A stretch of DNA of 64,000 nt from Deltaproteobacteria bacterium (GTDB lineage: Bacteria > Desulfobacterota > GWC2-55-46). Positions 32,937-42,973 of this stretch are shown here, piece after piece. A program made the translations under genes and the position numbers. The notes beneath the pieces are model-generated. The model saw only the letters and a program-made list of their open reading frames with translations, ran no database searches and had not been told where the DNA came from. How positions within the stretch are numbered: position 1 is the stretch's first letter; every line of letters starts with the position of its first letter. The stretch lies in the NCBI GenBank assembly GCA_016218105.1, contig JACRET010000001.1, positions 1-64,000 on the forward strand, read 5' to 3'.

Positions 32937-35822
32937 TCAGGCATGCGCAGGCTTGAACCTTTTAAGCCTTAGTGAGTTGCTTACTACGCTTACCGAAGAC
33001 AGCCCCATTGCCGCGGCGGCGAACATCGGGTCTAAAAGAACGCCGAAGAAAGGATAAAGTATGCCTGCGGCTACGGGGATGAGCAGTACGTTATAGAAAA
33101 ACGCCCAAAACAGGTTCTGCTTGATATTCCTGATAGTGGCCCTGCTCAGTGAAATGGCTGTAACGATAGACCGCAGGTCTCCGCCGATAAGTGTAATGTC
33201 CGACGCCTCCATCGCGACGTCGGTGCCTGTGCCAATGGCTATGCCGATGTCGGCCTCCGCGAGTGCGGGCGCGTCGTTTATGCCATCGCCTACCATCGCC
33301 ACTATCTTGCCCTCGGCCTGGAGCTTTTTCACCTCTCTCGCCTTGTCCTCGGGCAAAACCTCGGAAAGCACCCTGTCTACGCCGATTTCCTTTCCGATGG
33401 CGTTTGCCGTCCTCCGGTTGTCGCCTGTGATGATAGCGACCAAGAGCCCCATGCGCTTGAAAGAGGCTATCGCCTCCTTCGAGAACTCCTTCAAGGTGTC
33501 GGCTACGGCGATCAATCCGGCGGCCTTGTTGCCAACGCTGAGGTAAATAGCGGTCTTGCCCTGGTCAGATAACCTGGCCGCGGCATCCTGCAGACTGCCT
33601 ACCGCGATGCCGCTGTCGGCCATCATCTTGAAATTACCGAGGAACACACCCTTGCCGTCTATTTCAGCCTTTATGCCGTGGCCCGGAACAGCCTCGAATA
33701 ATGACGGGTCTTTAAGCTCTACCCCCCTTGCGGCGGCGTGCGCGACTATCGCCTCTCCCACCGGATGCTCGGAGCCTTTCTCTGCTGATGCGGCGTAGAA
33801 GAGCAAGCTGTCCTCAGGCGACAAGCCTAGGCGCGATATTTCATTTAAAACATCTTTATCTTCCGTAAGCACGATATCGGTGAGCGACGGCTCTCCCCTG
33901 GTGAGGGTGCCTGTCTTGTCGAGCACTATCGCGTTTAATTTATGGGCGGTCTCAAGCGACTCCCCTCCCCTGATAAGTATCCCGTTCTCCGCGCCTTTGC
34001 CTGTGCCGACCATAATGGAGGTCGGGGTCGCGAGCCCCATCGCGCACGGGCATGCTATTATCAGCACTGCTATGAAGTTCAAAAGCCCGTAAGTGAACGC
34101 GGGCTCAGGGCCGAATATGAACCATATGAAAAAGGTTATGACCGCCAGGACGATCACGGCCGGGACAAACCAGCTCGCTATGATATCCGCCAGCCTGGCT
34201 ATCGGCGGCTTACTGCCCTGGGCCTCCTCCACCATCTTGATAATCTGTGAGAGCGTCGAATCCTTTCCGACCCTTGTAGCCTTGTATTTAAAAGAGCCGG
34301 TCTTGTTTATCGTTGCCCCGACGACCTCGTCGCCCGACTTTTTGTCTACCGGCAGGCTCTCCCCGCTTATCATCGACTCGTCTATAGAGGAATAGCCCTC
34401 GATGACCCTGCCGTCCACGGGTATCTTTTCGCCCGGCCTTACTACGATGATATCTCCCTCGACGGCCTCTGCCGCCGGGATGTCTTGCTCCCTGCCGCCT
34501 CGCACCACCCTTGCCGTCTTCGGCTGCATGCCGATGAGCTTCTTTATAGCTTCTCCGGTCTTGCCGCGCGCCCTCATCTCAAGGAGCCTCCCGAGGAGTA
34601 TCAGTGCGATGATGGCGGTTGCGGTATCGAAGTAGACACCGGCATGGAAACCATGCACGCCAAAGTATTGCGGAAAAAAAGTCACGGCTGTACTGTAAAA
34701 ATATGCCGCCGAGGTTCCGACGGCTATCAGGGTATTCATGTCCGTTGTCCTGTGGCGGGCCGAGGCGACGGCGCCCCTGTAGAACTGCCACCCTGCCCAG
34801 AACTGGACCGGCGTAGCCAATATGAACAGTAAATAGTTATTGCTGAGGATAGAGGGTATCCATGAAAACCACTCTGAAAATGCCCCTGCCATGACAGGCA
34901 CGGAGAGGACCGCGGCAAAAATAAATTTGGCGCGCGTCTTCTTGAACTCCTCCTTCTTTATCCGCTCATCCCTCCCGAGCGCGTCCTCGTCCCCGGCCGG
35001 GGCGAGGGCCTTGTAGCCTATAGAGTTTATGGCCTTTACGAGGCCGTCAACGCCTATGATCGTCGGGAGGTAATTTATGGCCGCCTTTTCCGAAGCGAAG
35101 TTGACTGAGGCGCTTATGACGCCTTCGACCGAGTTTAAGGTCTTTGTTATCTTTTCAACGCACGAGGCGCAGGACATGCCCTGAACAGGAATAGTAACGC
35201 TCGCCACCCCCGCACCGTACCCGAGCTCTTTGATGGTCTTTATGAAGTCCGTCAGGTGGACTTCCTGAGGGTCATAGGAGATGCTTACCTTCCCGGCGGC
35301 AAAGTTGACGCTGGCCTCTCGTATGCCGCTTAAGGATACGAGCCCTTTCTCGATCTTGGCGGCGCATGAGGCGCAGGACATGCCTGTTATAGGCAGGTTT
35401 ACCTTTTTAAGCCCTTTAGGGAGCGGCTTTTTATCTTCCGCGGAATGGACGTGGCCGTGGATGGAACCTTTTTCTTTAGAGTCCTTGCCCGCCAGGTACT
35501 TTTCAGGCTCTCTTTGGAACTTTTCCCTGCAGTTAGGGTTGCAGAAATAATATGTTTCGCCCTTATAGGCATGCGTTCCGCCCTTCGGGTCGTTTTTGGG
35601 GACGGTCATGCCGCAAACAGGGTCTATAGCCTTCTCTTCCATATGCTCATCCGGCATTTTCAAGGCCCTGGCGCCGTCCGTATCCATAAAGGACGCTGTG
35701 TCCGCGTCAAATCTCTCCTTGCATCTAACGGCGCAAAAATAAATCTTCACGCCTTTGTAGACGGACTCCCCCTTTGCCTTTCCTGGGGCTACTTCCATCC
35801 CGCAGACCGGGTCTCTTGCCAT
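32937..35822 (-). CDS. copA: Copper-transporting P-type ATPase (CopA type)
   Basis: The 961-residue pump exports Cu(I). In order: two N-terminal YHS domains ([24 protein letters not shown]), two HMA metal-binding domains ([28 protein letters not shown]), eight membrane helices, the actuator loop (SGESLPVDK), the CPC metal site ([12 protein letters not shown]), the phosphorylation site [10 protein letters not shown], the HP motif (SEHPVGEAI) and the hinge GDGINDAP. Two YHS domains ahead of the HMA pair are less usual. The ATG at 35822 has AGGAGG 6 nt before it. Its stop touches the TIR element. Confidence 0.96.
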   Translation of the reverse strand: MARDPVCGMEVAPGKAKGESVYKGVKIYFCAVRCKERFDADTASFMDTDGARALKMPDEHMEEKAIDPVCGMTVPKNDPKGGTHAYKGETYYFCNPNCREKFQREPEKYLAGKDSKEKGSIHGHVHSAEDKKPLPKGLKKVNLPITGMSCASCAAKIEKGLVSLSGIREASVNFAAGKVSISYDPQEVHLTDFIKTIKELGYGAGVASVTIPVQGMSCASCVEKITKTLNSVEGVISASVNFASEKAAINYLPTIIGVDGLVKAINSIGYKALAPAGDEDALGRDERIKKEEFKKTRAKFIFAAVLSVPVMAGAFSEWFSWIPSILSNNYLLFILATPVQFWAGWQFYRGAVASARHRTTDMNTLIAVGTSAAYFYSTAVTFFPQYFGVHGFHAGVYFDTATAIIALILLGRLLEMRARGKTGEAIKKLIGMQPKTARVVRGGREQDIPAAEAVEGDIIVVRPGEKIPVDGRVIEGYSSIDESMISGESLPVDKKSGDEVVGATINKTGSFKYKATRVGKDSTLSQIIKMVEEAQGSKPPIARLADIIASWFVPAVIVLAVITFFIWFIFGPEPAFTYGLLNFIAVLIIACPCAMGLATPTSIMVGTGKGAENGILIRGGESLETAHKLNAIVLDKTGTLTRGEPSLTDIVLTEDKDVLNEISRLGLSPEDSLLFYAASAEKGSEHPVGEAIVAHAAARGVELKDPSLFEAVPGHGIKAEIDGKGVFLGNFKMMADSGIAVGSLQDAAARLSDQGKTAIYLSVGNKAAGLIAVADTLKEFSKEAIASFKRMGLLVAIITGDNRRTANAIGKEIGVDRVLSEVLPEDKAREVKKLQAEGKIVAMVGDGINDAPALAEADIGIAIGTGTDVAMEASDITLIGGDLRSIVTAISLSRATIRNIKQNLFWAFFYNVLLIPVAAGILYPFFGVLLDPMFAAAAMGLSSVSVVSNSLRLKRFKPAHA

Positions 35823-35842
35823 GTACATCCTCCTGTTATCAT

Positions 35843-35851
35843 ATTATATCA
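35843..35851 (-). promoter_or_regulatory. Possible extended -10 promoter of copA
   Basis: TGATATAAT on the minus strand is an extended -10 box (TGn plus consensus TATAAT at 35843-35848). There is no clear -35 box, as often with extended -10 promoters. The leader would be about 14 nt, just long enough to hold the AGGAGG site. Confidence 0.35.
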
Positions 35852-36009
35852 TACAGGTTTAATGCCCTTCTACATTAAGTGAAAGGCAGGGCTCTGCGCA
35901 AGCCTTCAATAATCAATTCCTGACAAAAATTTAGTATTGTTTAAGGGTTATAACTATGTTATCTTTTTTATATTAATGCCTGCCTAGAGAAGGGACTGAA
36001 GACGTTAGA

Positions 36010-37077
36010 ATGGACGAATACAGGATAGACAGCCATAAGTTGATTTTTCATGTCGAGCGGGTAAACGATTGGCTTAATAACGGCAATATCTACCCCATTT
36101 ATATGGAAGTCTCCCCGGTCGGGGCCTGTAATCACAGGTGTACGTATTGCGCCCTCGATTATATGGAATACCAGGCCCGTTCCCTCGACAGGGAAATCCT
36201 GAAAACAAGGCTTACTGAAATGGGGCGACTGGGGCTTAAGTCCATCATGTACGCCGGCGAAGGCGAACCCTTTCTCCACAAGCACATCGCGGAGATAATA
36301 AACCACACAAAAGAGTCCGGAATTGACGTCGCGATAACCTCCAACGGCGTCCTTTTTACCGAAAAGATAATGGAAGCCTCGCTGAAATCCATAACATGGA
36401 TAAAGGTAAGCATAAACGCCGCCACAAAAGAGACCTACGCGAAGATCCACCGGACAAAGGAAGAGGATTTCGAGAGGGTACTGGACAACATCTCAAAAGC
36501 CGTGAAATTCCGCGCCGCTAACGGCCTTACATCCACGATAGGCATGCAGCTTATATTGCTCCCGGAAAACGTGAACGAGGCCGTGCTGCTCGCGAAAAAG
36601 GCCAAGGAAATCGGCGCGGACTACCTTGTCATAAAATCTTACTCCCAACACCTCAAGAGCCATACAAGGCAATATGAGGACTTCAAATACAGAGACCACC
36701 TCCATCTGAACGACGAGCTTCAGAAGATATCCGATAACAGGTTTAAGGTGATCTTCAGAAGCAACGCCATGAGAAAGCTTGAGGAAAAAGGCAGGAATTA
36801 CACCCATTGCCTGGCGCTCCCCTTCTGGTCCTACATAGATTCAGGCGGCGGCGTCTGGGCCTGCAGCGCATTTCTGAACGATGACAGGTTCCTGCTCGGA
36901 AATATAAACGAGAATACTTTCGAGGAGATTTGGAAGGGAGAGAAGAGGAAGCGCGTAATGGAGTTCGTCTCCAGGGAACTCGATACCAACGAATGCCGCA
37001 AGAACTGCAGGATGGATGAGGTAAACCGCTATCTCTGGGAGCTTAAAAACCCCTCACTGCACGTCAACTTCATATAG
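36010..37077 (+). CDS. Radical SAM/SPASM-type enzyme
   Basis: The 355-residue protein has the radical SAM motif CNHRCTYC at about residues 40-47, binding the 4Fe-4S cluster that cleaves SAM, followed by the GEGEPFLH glycine-rich SAM site. The C-terminal region with CSAFLNDDRFLLGNI and CRKNCRMDE resembles a SPASM or twitch domain for an extra cluster. The substrate is unknown. It opens the plus-strand operon with a TPP-dependent E1 pair, two glycosyltransferases and two more radical SAM enzymes, so I expect action on a sugar or a surface-glycan precursor. That is inference. Confidence 0.88.
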   Translation: MDEYRIDSHKLIFHVERVNDWLNNGNIYPIYMEVSPVGACNHRCTYCALDYMEYQARSLDREILKTRLTEMGRLGLKSIMYAGEGEPFLHKHIAEIINHTKESGIDVAITSNGVLFTEKIMEASLKSITWIKVSINAATKETYAKIHRTKEEDFERVLDNISKAVKFRAANGLTSTIGMQLILLPENVNEAVLLAKKAKEIGADYLVIKSYSQHLKSHTRQYEDFKYRDHLHLNDELQKISDNRFKVIFRSNAMRKLEEKGRNYTHCLALPFWSYIDSGGGVWACSAFLNDDRFLLGNINENTFEEIWKGEKRKRVMEFVSRELDTNECRKNCRMDEVNRYLWELKNPSLHVNFI

Positions 37078-37099
37078 GCCCCCTAAAAAAACCAAGACA

Positions 37100-38131
37100 A
37101 TGATGAAAGACGAATTGATAAAATACGGGATAAAGACTGTCACCAGGACGATGCTCCTGCAGATGTATGCCTCGATGCTTAAAATACGCATGTTCGAGGA
37201 AAAGATAGTGGAGCTTTATCCGGAGCAGGAGATGAAGTGCCCGGTGCACCTGTGTATCGGCCAGGAAGCCATAGCCGCTGGCGTGTGCCTGAATCTAAGG
37301 AAAGAAGACTATGTTTTTTCCAACCACCGCGGACACGGGCATACTATCGCCAAAGGCGGCGCGTTAAGGCCGCTCATGGCCGAGTTTTATGGCAAGAAGA
37401 CCGGATGCAGCAAGGGCAAAGGCGGCTCGATGCACATCATCGACGTGGACAACGGGATACTCGGCACCTCCGCGATAGTCGGCGGCGGCATACCGATGGG
37501 TGTCGGCGCGGCCCTTTCATCGGCATTAAGAAAGCAAGACCGCGTCACCGTAATATTTTTCGGGGACGGCGCCTACGACGAAGGGGTTTTCTACGAATCA
37601 TTCAACTTCGCGTCCCTTAAAAAACTGCCCGTGGTATTTTTCTGCGAGAATAATTTTTACGCCACCAACTCACATCAGTCCGCCAGGCAGCCCGGCTGCA
37701 GGATATCGGACACCGCGTCGGCCTTTGACGCCCGCGGGACATGCATAGACGGAAACGACGTCCTTTCGGTCTACAAGGAATCGCAGGATGCCATAGCCCG
37801 CGCCAGACGCGGCGGCGGCCCGAGCCTGATAGAGGCAAAGACGTACAGATGGAAGGGGCATGTCGGCCCGGAGGCCGATTATGAAAAGGGGTGCAGGCCG
37901 AAGGAAGAGCTCTTCTACTGGATAGAGCGGTGCCCGATAAAGAGGTTTAAGGAACTCCTTCTCCGTAAAGATGTAGCCACAGTAAAGGAGCTGGACGAGA
38001 TCGCCGCGAAGTTGAGCGCGGAGATCGAGGATTCGGTGGACTTCGCCAAAAAAAGCGAATACCCCGAGCTTTCAGAACTCCTTACCGATGTATACTACAC
38101 TGGCGGCGGCGTGCCAAAGGAAAACAATTAA
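37100..38131 (+). CDS. TPP-dependent dehydrogenase E1 alpha-like protein
   Basis: The 343-residue protein is the alpha chain of a pyruvate/acetoin dehydrogenase E1-type enzyme. It has YASMLKIRMFEEKIVELY, HLCIGQEAIAAGV, NHRGHGHTIAKG and the thiamine-diphosphate motif FFGDGAYDEG ending in CENNFYATN. The beta chain follows directly. No E2 or E3 gene is near, so it may not work in a classical 2-oxoacid dehydrogenase complex; E1-like pairs also act in acyloin or sugar-building pathways. Start by ATG-ATG with a weak site. Confidence 0.9.
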   Translation: MMKDELIKYGIKTVTRTMLLQMYASMLKIRMFEEKIVELYPEQEMKCPVHLCIGQEAIAAGVCLNLRKEDYVFSNHRGHGHTIAKGGALRPLMAEFYGKKTGCSKGKGGSMHIIDVDNGILGTSAIVGGGIPMGVGAALSSALRKQDRVTVIFFGDGAYDEGVFYESFNFASLKKLPVVFFCENNFYATNSHQSARQPGCRISDTASAFDARGTCIDGNDVLSVYKESQDAIARARRGGGPSLIEAKTYRWKGHVGPEADYEKGCRPKEELFYWIERCPIKRFKELLLRKDVATVKELDEIAAKLSAEIEDSVDFAKKSEYPELSELLTDVYYTGGGVPKENN

Positions 38132-38132
38132 G

Positions 38133-39185
38133 ATGCCGTGGACAAAGGTTTACAGCAATAAAACGGACTTTGAAAACGCCCTTAAAGACAATAAGGACTT
38201 AAGGGGCGTCACCTATAAATCCGCGATATTAGAGGCCACTTACCAGATGCTTGAGTCGGACCCGGACGTTTTTGTCATCGGCGAAGGGGTCGATGATTCA
38301 GGCGGGGTCTTTGGCACCACAAAGGGCCTCCATGAAAAGTTCGGAAAAGAACGCGTAATGGATATGCCTCTGGCGGAGAGCGGCCTTACCGGGGTCGCCG
38401 TAGGCGCCGCCATAGCCGGCATGAGGCCGATCCTCGTGCACATGAGGGTCGATTTCATCCCCTTGTCGATGGACCAGATCATAAACCACGCAGCGAAGTG
38501 GCATTACATGTTCGGCGGCAAGCTCAATGTGCCGATAGTCATAAGGTCGATTATCGGACGCGGCTGGGGCTCGGCCGCCCAGCACTCGCAGAGCTTCCCG
38601 TCCCTTTTTACGAATATACCCGGCCTGAAGGTCGTGATGCCCGCAACCCCCTATGACGCAAAGGGGTTGCTCATGGCCAGCGTATATGACGGGAACCCCG
38701 TCATCTCGATAGAGCACCGCTGGCTGTACGAACACATGGGCCATGTCCCTCTTGAGCCCTATCAGGTCCCCATCGGCAAGGGGATCGTCAGGAGGCCGGG
38801 CAAAGACGCGACCATTGCAGCCATATCATACATGGTATACGAATCCATGCTGGCGGCTGAAGCTTTGAAGGCAGAGGGCATAGACGCCGAGGTGATAGAT
38901 CTAAGGACTTTAAAGCCGCTTGATATGCCTCTCATACTGAACTCCGTCGCAAAGACCGGCAGGCTGGTCATAGCGGATACAGGCTGGAAGGAGACCGGCA
39001 TAGGGTCTGAGATCATCGCGCGCGTAGTAGAAGATGGTTTCGATTCCCTGAAAGCCCCCGCGGAAAGGGTGAACCTCCCAGAGGTGCCCACGCCTGCGAG
39101 CCCGGTACTTGAAAAGGCGTACTACCCTGGGAAAAATGACATCGTGGCGGCTGTCAAGAGAACACTTTCCCGAAAGCGCGGATGA
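38133..39185 (+). CDS. TPP-dependent dehydrogenase E1 beta-like protein
   Basis: The 350-residue beta chain has the transketolase pyrimidine-binding domain (YKSAILEATYQMLESDPDVFVIGEGV), MPLAESGLTGVAVGAA, and a C-terminal transketolase domain (EVIDLRTLKPLDM). The start ATG lies one base after the alpha stop, with AAAGGA within the end of alpha. Together with the alpha chain it forms an alpha2beta2 E1-like enzyme. The N-terminal extension of about 30 residues before YKSAILEA is longer than in typical PdhB. Confidence 0.9.
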   Translation: MPWTKVYSNKTDFENALKDNKDLRGVTYKSAILEATYQMLESDPDVFVIGEGVDDSGGVFGTTKGLHEKFGKERVMDMPLAESGLTGVAVGAAIAGMRPILVHMRVDFIPLSMDQIINHAAKWHYMFGGKLNVPIVIRSIIGRGWGSAAQHSQSFPSLFTNIPGLKVVMPATPYDAKGLLMASVYDGNPVISIEHRWLYEHMGHVPLEPYQVPIGKGIVRRPGKDATIAAISYMVYESMLAAEALKAEGIDAEVIDLRTLKPLDMPLILNSVAKTGRLVIADTGWKETGIGSEIIARVVEDGFDSLKAPAERVNLPEVPTPASPVLEKAYYPGKNDIVAAVKRTLSRKRG

Positions 39186-39190
39186 TGTAA

Positions 39191-39958
39191 ATGGCGGCTG
39201 AGAAAAAGCGCAGACAAAAAGAGCCTAGCGTTTCTATTATCGTCCCCTGCCTGAATGAGGAAGGCAATTTACGGGGCACTATTGAGTCCATTAAAGAGGC
39301 GCTCGCCTCAGCCAAGGCCTTCAGCGATTACGAAATACTTATCTTTAACGATTTCAGCACCGACGGAACCGGCAAGCTCGCCGAAGAGATAAAGAAGACG
39401 GAAAAAGGGGTCAAGGTCATACACAACCCCAGGAACATGGGGTTTGGATATAATTACACGGAAGGGGTAAGGCTCGCCAGAAAAGACTATATAATAATGG
39501 TCCCCGGCGATAACGAGATACCCGCGGAGGCGATACGGCAGGTATTAAGCCAGGCCGGTGAGGCGGATGTCATCATACCATACACCGCGAACACGCATGT
39601 AAGGGCGCTCTCTAGAAGGGTGATATCAAAGCTCTTCGTAATAATAATAAACACCCTTTTCGGCCTTAACGTCATCTATTATAACGGCACCTGCCTTATA
39701 AAAAGCTCGCTCCTTAAAAAAGTCCCTCTCAAGACATGGGGGTTTGCCTACATGGCGGCGATACTCGTGAGGCTCCTGCGTTCCGGGGCAAGCTACAGGG
39801 AAGTAGGGGTTGAGATAAAACCCAGGGCGAGCGGAAAGACAAAGGCATTCAGATTCAAGAATATAATGAGCGTAGGGAGCGCGATAGCGTCATTGTTCTG
39901 GGAAGTGCGGATAAAGGAACGCTCAAGCTACAATAGCCCCAGAGGCGCGCGCGGATAG
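39191..39958 (+). CDS. GT2 family glycosyltransferase (Dpm1-like)
   Basis: The 255-residue protein starts with a basic stretch and SVSIIVPCLNEEGNLRGTI, the GT2 nucleotide-binding strand; the acidic loop reads IFNDFSTDGT where most have V-D-D-G/N-S. The presumed metal site is PGDNEIP in place of DxD. A hydrophobic segment (about 150-165) may sit on the membrane. Donor and acceptor are unknown. It begins 5 nt after the E1 beta stop, within the radical SAM operon. Confidence 0.85.
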   Translation: MAAEKKRRQKEPSVSIIVPCLNEEGNLRGTIESIKEALASAKAFSDYEILIFNDFSTDGTGKLAEEIKKTEKGVKVIHNPRNMGFGYNYTEGVRLARKDYIIMVPGDNEIPAEAIRQVLSQAGEADVIIPYTANTHVRALSRRVISKLFVIIINTLFGLNVIYYNGTCLIKSSLLKKVPLKTWGFAYMAAILVRLLRSGASYREVGVEIKPRASGKTKAFRFKNIMSVGSAIASLFWEVRIKERSSYNSPRGARG

Positions 39959-39999
39959 CTGAACAGACCTGATTTAAATTCCGTTAAGGATGGCTCTCT

Positions 40000-41496
40000 T
40001 TGAATATCCTCTTTGTCATAAAAGACGTCGAGTACATAGACCCGATGGGCATAATGCTTCTCTCGGCGCTCGCGAAGGAGAAGGGCCACAAGACCGCCGT
40101 AGCAGTATTGGCCAACGGCGACCTTGAAAAGGTTGTAATGTCGTTCAAGCCCGACATAGCGGCCTTCAGCGCAAAGACCGGGGAGCACAAATATTATATC
40201 GCCGCCAACGAAGTCATCAAGGGCCTCTCCAAAGACATCTTTACGGTCATAGGCGGCCCTCACGCGACGTTCTTCCCCGAGATTATAGATAAATACCCTT
40301 TTGACGCCTTATGCGCCGGAGAAGGCGACGACGCCTGGCCCGAGCTGTTGACGGCCCTCGAACGCAAGACCTCTTTTGACAATATCCCGAACATCGTAAC
40401 GAAGAACAATTACAGGAAAGACAAGCCCCCCTTCATAAGGCAGAGGAGAAGGGAGCTCGACGACCTGCCGTTCCTCGACAGGGAGCTCTTCTATTCAACC
40501 ACGCGCCTCGGCAGATTCCCCATGCGCTCCTTCATGGTCGGCAGAGGATGCCCGTATAAATGCACATACTGCTTCAATCACAAGTACAACATGCTCTATA
40601 AGGGCAAAGGCCCGCTGGCCTCGCGCATGTCCGTAGACAGGATAATAGCAGAGCTAAAGACGCTAAAGAACAGTTACGAGACGCAGTTCATCAAGTTCTA
40701 CGACGATATCTTCGTAATGAAGGACGACGAATGGCTCGACGAGTTCTCGGAAAAGTACGCCAGGGAAATCGGCATCCCCTTCCATTGCCTTATGAGGGCG
40801 AACCTCCTTACGGAATCGATCCTCATCAAGCTTAAAAAGGCCGGGCTCTCTTCCATGAGCATGTCGATAGAGAGCGGCAACGATAACATAAGGAATGAAG
40901 TATTGAAGCGGAACATGACAAAAGAGACCATGACCGACGCCTTCGACCTTTGCTTCAAGCACGGCATACCGACCTTTTCAAACACGATATTCGCGATACC
41001 AGGCACCTCGCTCTCAGAAGACATAGAGTCGCTCGATTTCAATCTGAGGTGCAGGGTGACCCTCGGCGAGTTTCCGGTCTTTTTCCCCTACCCCGAGACC
41101 GAGCTTGCGAATTACGCCATAAAAAGGGGGGATTTTGACGGCGACTTCAACAAGCTCCACATGAGCTATCAGTCGACCTCTCCCCTCAGTTGCTTTACCG
41201 ACAAGGAAAAGATGGAGCAGCTGAACCTTTCCATGCTTTCGACCGTCTGCCTGTGGAAGCCGTCGCTCAGGAACCTGATCGTGAACAGGCTTATCAAGCT
41301 CCCTTTGCCGAGGCTCTACTTCCTGATGTACTATTTCGTAAAGGCTTATCTGGTAAAGACGAAGATATACCCGATGAAGTTCTCATTCGTAAATACGGTA
41401 CGCGGCATATACGAGAGCTTCATCCTTGAGAACTTCAAGCACTCTGAGGAGATAATCACCGAAAAGGAGGGCCTTAAGGCCGTAAAGGGTAAATAG
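40000..41496 (+). CDS. B12-binding-type radical SAM enzyme
   Basis: The 498-residue protein has an N-terminal cobalamin-binding-like Rossmann domain (ILFVIKDVEYIDPMGIMLLSA... VIGGPHATFFPE... CAGEGDDAWPEL), then the radical SAM motif CPYKCTYCF (about residues 184-192) and a C-terminal domain. Such enzymes often methylate or rearrange unactivated carbons. The cobalamin-coordinating histidine motif is not obvious, as in many members. The start is a TTG with AAGGA 8 nt upstream. It overlaps nothing and meets the next gene without a gap. Confidence 0.87.
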   Translation: MNILFVIKDVEYIDPMGIMLLSALAKEKGHKTAVAVLANGDLEKVVMSFKPDIAAFSAKTGEHKYYIAANEVIKGLSKDIFTVIGGPHATFFPEIIDKYPFDALCAGEGDDAWPELLTALERKTSFDNIPNIVTKNNYRKDKPPFIRQRRRELDDLPFLDRELFYSTTRLGRFPMRSFMVGRGCPYKCTYCFNHKYNMLYKGKGPLASRMSVDRIIAELKTLKNSYETQFIKFYDDIFVMKDDEWLDEFSEKYAREIGIPFHCLMRANLLTESILIKLKKAGLSSMSMSIESGNDNIRNEVLKRNMTKETMTDAFDLCFKHGIPTFSNTIFAIPGTSLSEDIESLDFNLRCRVTLGEFPVFFPYPETELANYAIKRGDFDGDFNKLHMSYQSTSPLSCFTDKEKMEQLNLSMLSTVCLWKPSLRNLIVNRLIKLPLPRLYFLMYYFVKAYLVKTKIYPMKFSFVNTVRGIYESFILENFKHSEEIITEKEGLKAVKGK

Positions 41497-41997
41497 GTGA
41501 CAGTCAAAGACCATGTGATACTCAGTAGCGCCGCTTCCCTGGCGCTCTGGACGGAGCTGGGCTTTGACGCGATCTTTTTCTGGGTTGCCGCCATCGGCAT
41601 AGATCTCGACCATTATATAGATTACATCTGGCATAACGGCTTCACGGACTTCGGCATTAAGAAGATGTTCCTTTACCACCACGTCCTTGAGCGGTTCTGG
41701 GGACGGTCCGAGTTCTTGAACGTTGTAATCTTCCATACGGTGGAATTCGTAGCGCCTCTTTTTGTCATATCGTACTGGACAGGCTCCACGGCGCTCTTTG
41801 CCCTCTCTTTGGGGCTTACGTTTCATATAGCGTGCGATATCGTTTTTTTACTCAGGCTCAGGATATTCCTTATACGGGCGCACTCTTTTACGGAGTACTT
41901 CATAAGGAAGCGCCGTTTTGAGAACAGGGGCCTGAAACCGGGGTCCGTATTCGCCGAGGCCATAAAAATTGTAAATGAAACCGGCGGGGAAATATGA
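41497..41997 (+). CDS. Membrane protein, possible metal-dependent hydrolase type
   Basis: The 166-residue protein starts with GTG directly after the previous stop codon. It has four predicted membrane helices and a spread of His and Asp residues: AIGIDLDHYIDYI, FLYHHVLERFW, VIFHTVEFV and FHIACDIVFLL. This pattern resembles small membrane-bound metal-dependent hydrolases (YdjM/DUF457-like), but I do not claim the family. In the operon it may process a lipid-linked intermediate; that is inferred from place only. Confidence 0.65.
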   Translation: MTVKDHVILSSAASLALWTELGFDAIFFWVAAIGIDLDHYIDYIWHNGFTDFGIKKMFLYHHVLERFWGRSEFLNVVIFHTVEFVAPLFVISYWTGSTALFALSLGLTFHIACDIVFLLRLRIFLIRAHSFTEYFIRKRRFENRGLKPGSVFAEAIKIVNETGGEI

Positions 41998-42033
41998 GAT
42001 ACTTTGCCGAAAAGACCGCGTTGAGAGGTTGGA

Positions 42034-42963
42034 ATGGGAACGACTGAGAAGGTACTGATAATAAAGCTCGGATACTCGGAGACCCTTGTCGGGGAGATAA
42101 GCAGAAAGACAAGCCTCGGCGACGTGCTGCGGTCAACCGTGCTTTTAAATCTCTTTAAGAACGCCAACGTGACATGGCTTGTTGATGAAAAGGCGATATC
42201 CCTTCTCAAGGGAAATCCGCTAATAAACCGCATAATGCCCTATGACCTGACCACAGTCCTCCAGCTTAAGGCAGAGAGGTTCGACACCATCATAAACCTT
42301 GAGAAGGTCGCTGGCATCTGCGCGTTCGCGGACTCGCTTACCGCATGGAGGCGTTTCGGTTTCAGGTTCGATCCTGAAACAGGCAGCGCCATGGCCTATG
42401 ACGGGAGCCAGCACGTTTTAGAGCTTTGCATGAGCCAGAAGGACAAGCTCGCGAACAAAAAATACTGGGAAGACTTCCTCTTTGAGATGGTCGGCGCCAA
42501 GTGGCAGGGAGAGATACCCACTATCGGCTACAAGCCGTCCTCGAAAGAGATATTCGACATAGGCTTTAACCACAATGTCGGCGAGAAGTGGCCGATAAAG
42601 GCGTGGCCCCCTGAATACTGGAAGGAGCTTGAGGCCCTTATCGACGGGAAATACACGATATCATGGCAGCAGGGGCTTAAGTCCATTGAGGAATACATAG
42701 AGTGGATCAACTCGTGCAGGCTGCTGGTCACGAACGACAGCCTCGGGCTCCATATAGCCCACGCGCTCAATAAAAAGGTGGTAACGCTTTTCGGCCCCAC
42801 CCTTTCGACCGAGGTGTATGTAAAAAACGGCGTCAAGCTCCTGCCCGACGCCGTTTATGACTGCATGCCCTGCCTGTCCACGACCTGCGTAAAGGAAAGG
42901 CCGTGCATGTTTGAAATAAAGCCTGCCAGAGTTCTTTCAGAGATAGATAAATTACTTGGCTAG
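42034..42963 (+). CDS. GT9 family (heptosyltransferase-like) glycosyltransferase
   Basis: The 309-residue protein follows the GT9 plan: KVLIIKLGYSETLVGEIS and LGDVLRSTVLLNLF at the N terminus, TWLVDEKAISLLKGNP, and, in the C-terminal half, RLLVTNDSLGLHIAHAL with KKVVTLFGPT for the nucleotide-sugar site. Classical members add heptose to lipopolysaccharide core. GAGG lies 5 nt before the ATG. Its presence suggests that the operon product is a glycan or glycolipid. Confidence 0.9.
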   Translation: MGTTEKVLIIKLGYSETLVGEISRKTSLGDVLRSTVLLNLFKNANVTWLVDEKAISLLKGNPLINRIMPYDLTTVLQLKAERFDTIINLEKVAGICAFADSLTAWRRFGFRFDPETGSAMAYDGSQHVLELCMSQKDKLANKKYWEDFLFEMVGAKWQGEIPTIGYKPSSKEIFDIGFNHNVGEKWPIKAWPPEYWKELEALIDGKYTISWQQGLKSIEEYIEWINSCRLLVTNDSLGLHIAHALNKKVVTLFGPTLSTEVYVKNGVKLLPDAVYDCMPCLSTTCVKERPCMFEIKPARVLSEIDKLLG

Positions 42964-42973
42964 AGAGGTGGAT

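Noticed and set aside
37100-39185. Complete pyruvate dehydrogenase complex
   Set aside because: Only E1 alpha and beta are present; no lipoyl E2 or E3 gene in the window, so I name only an E1-like pair.
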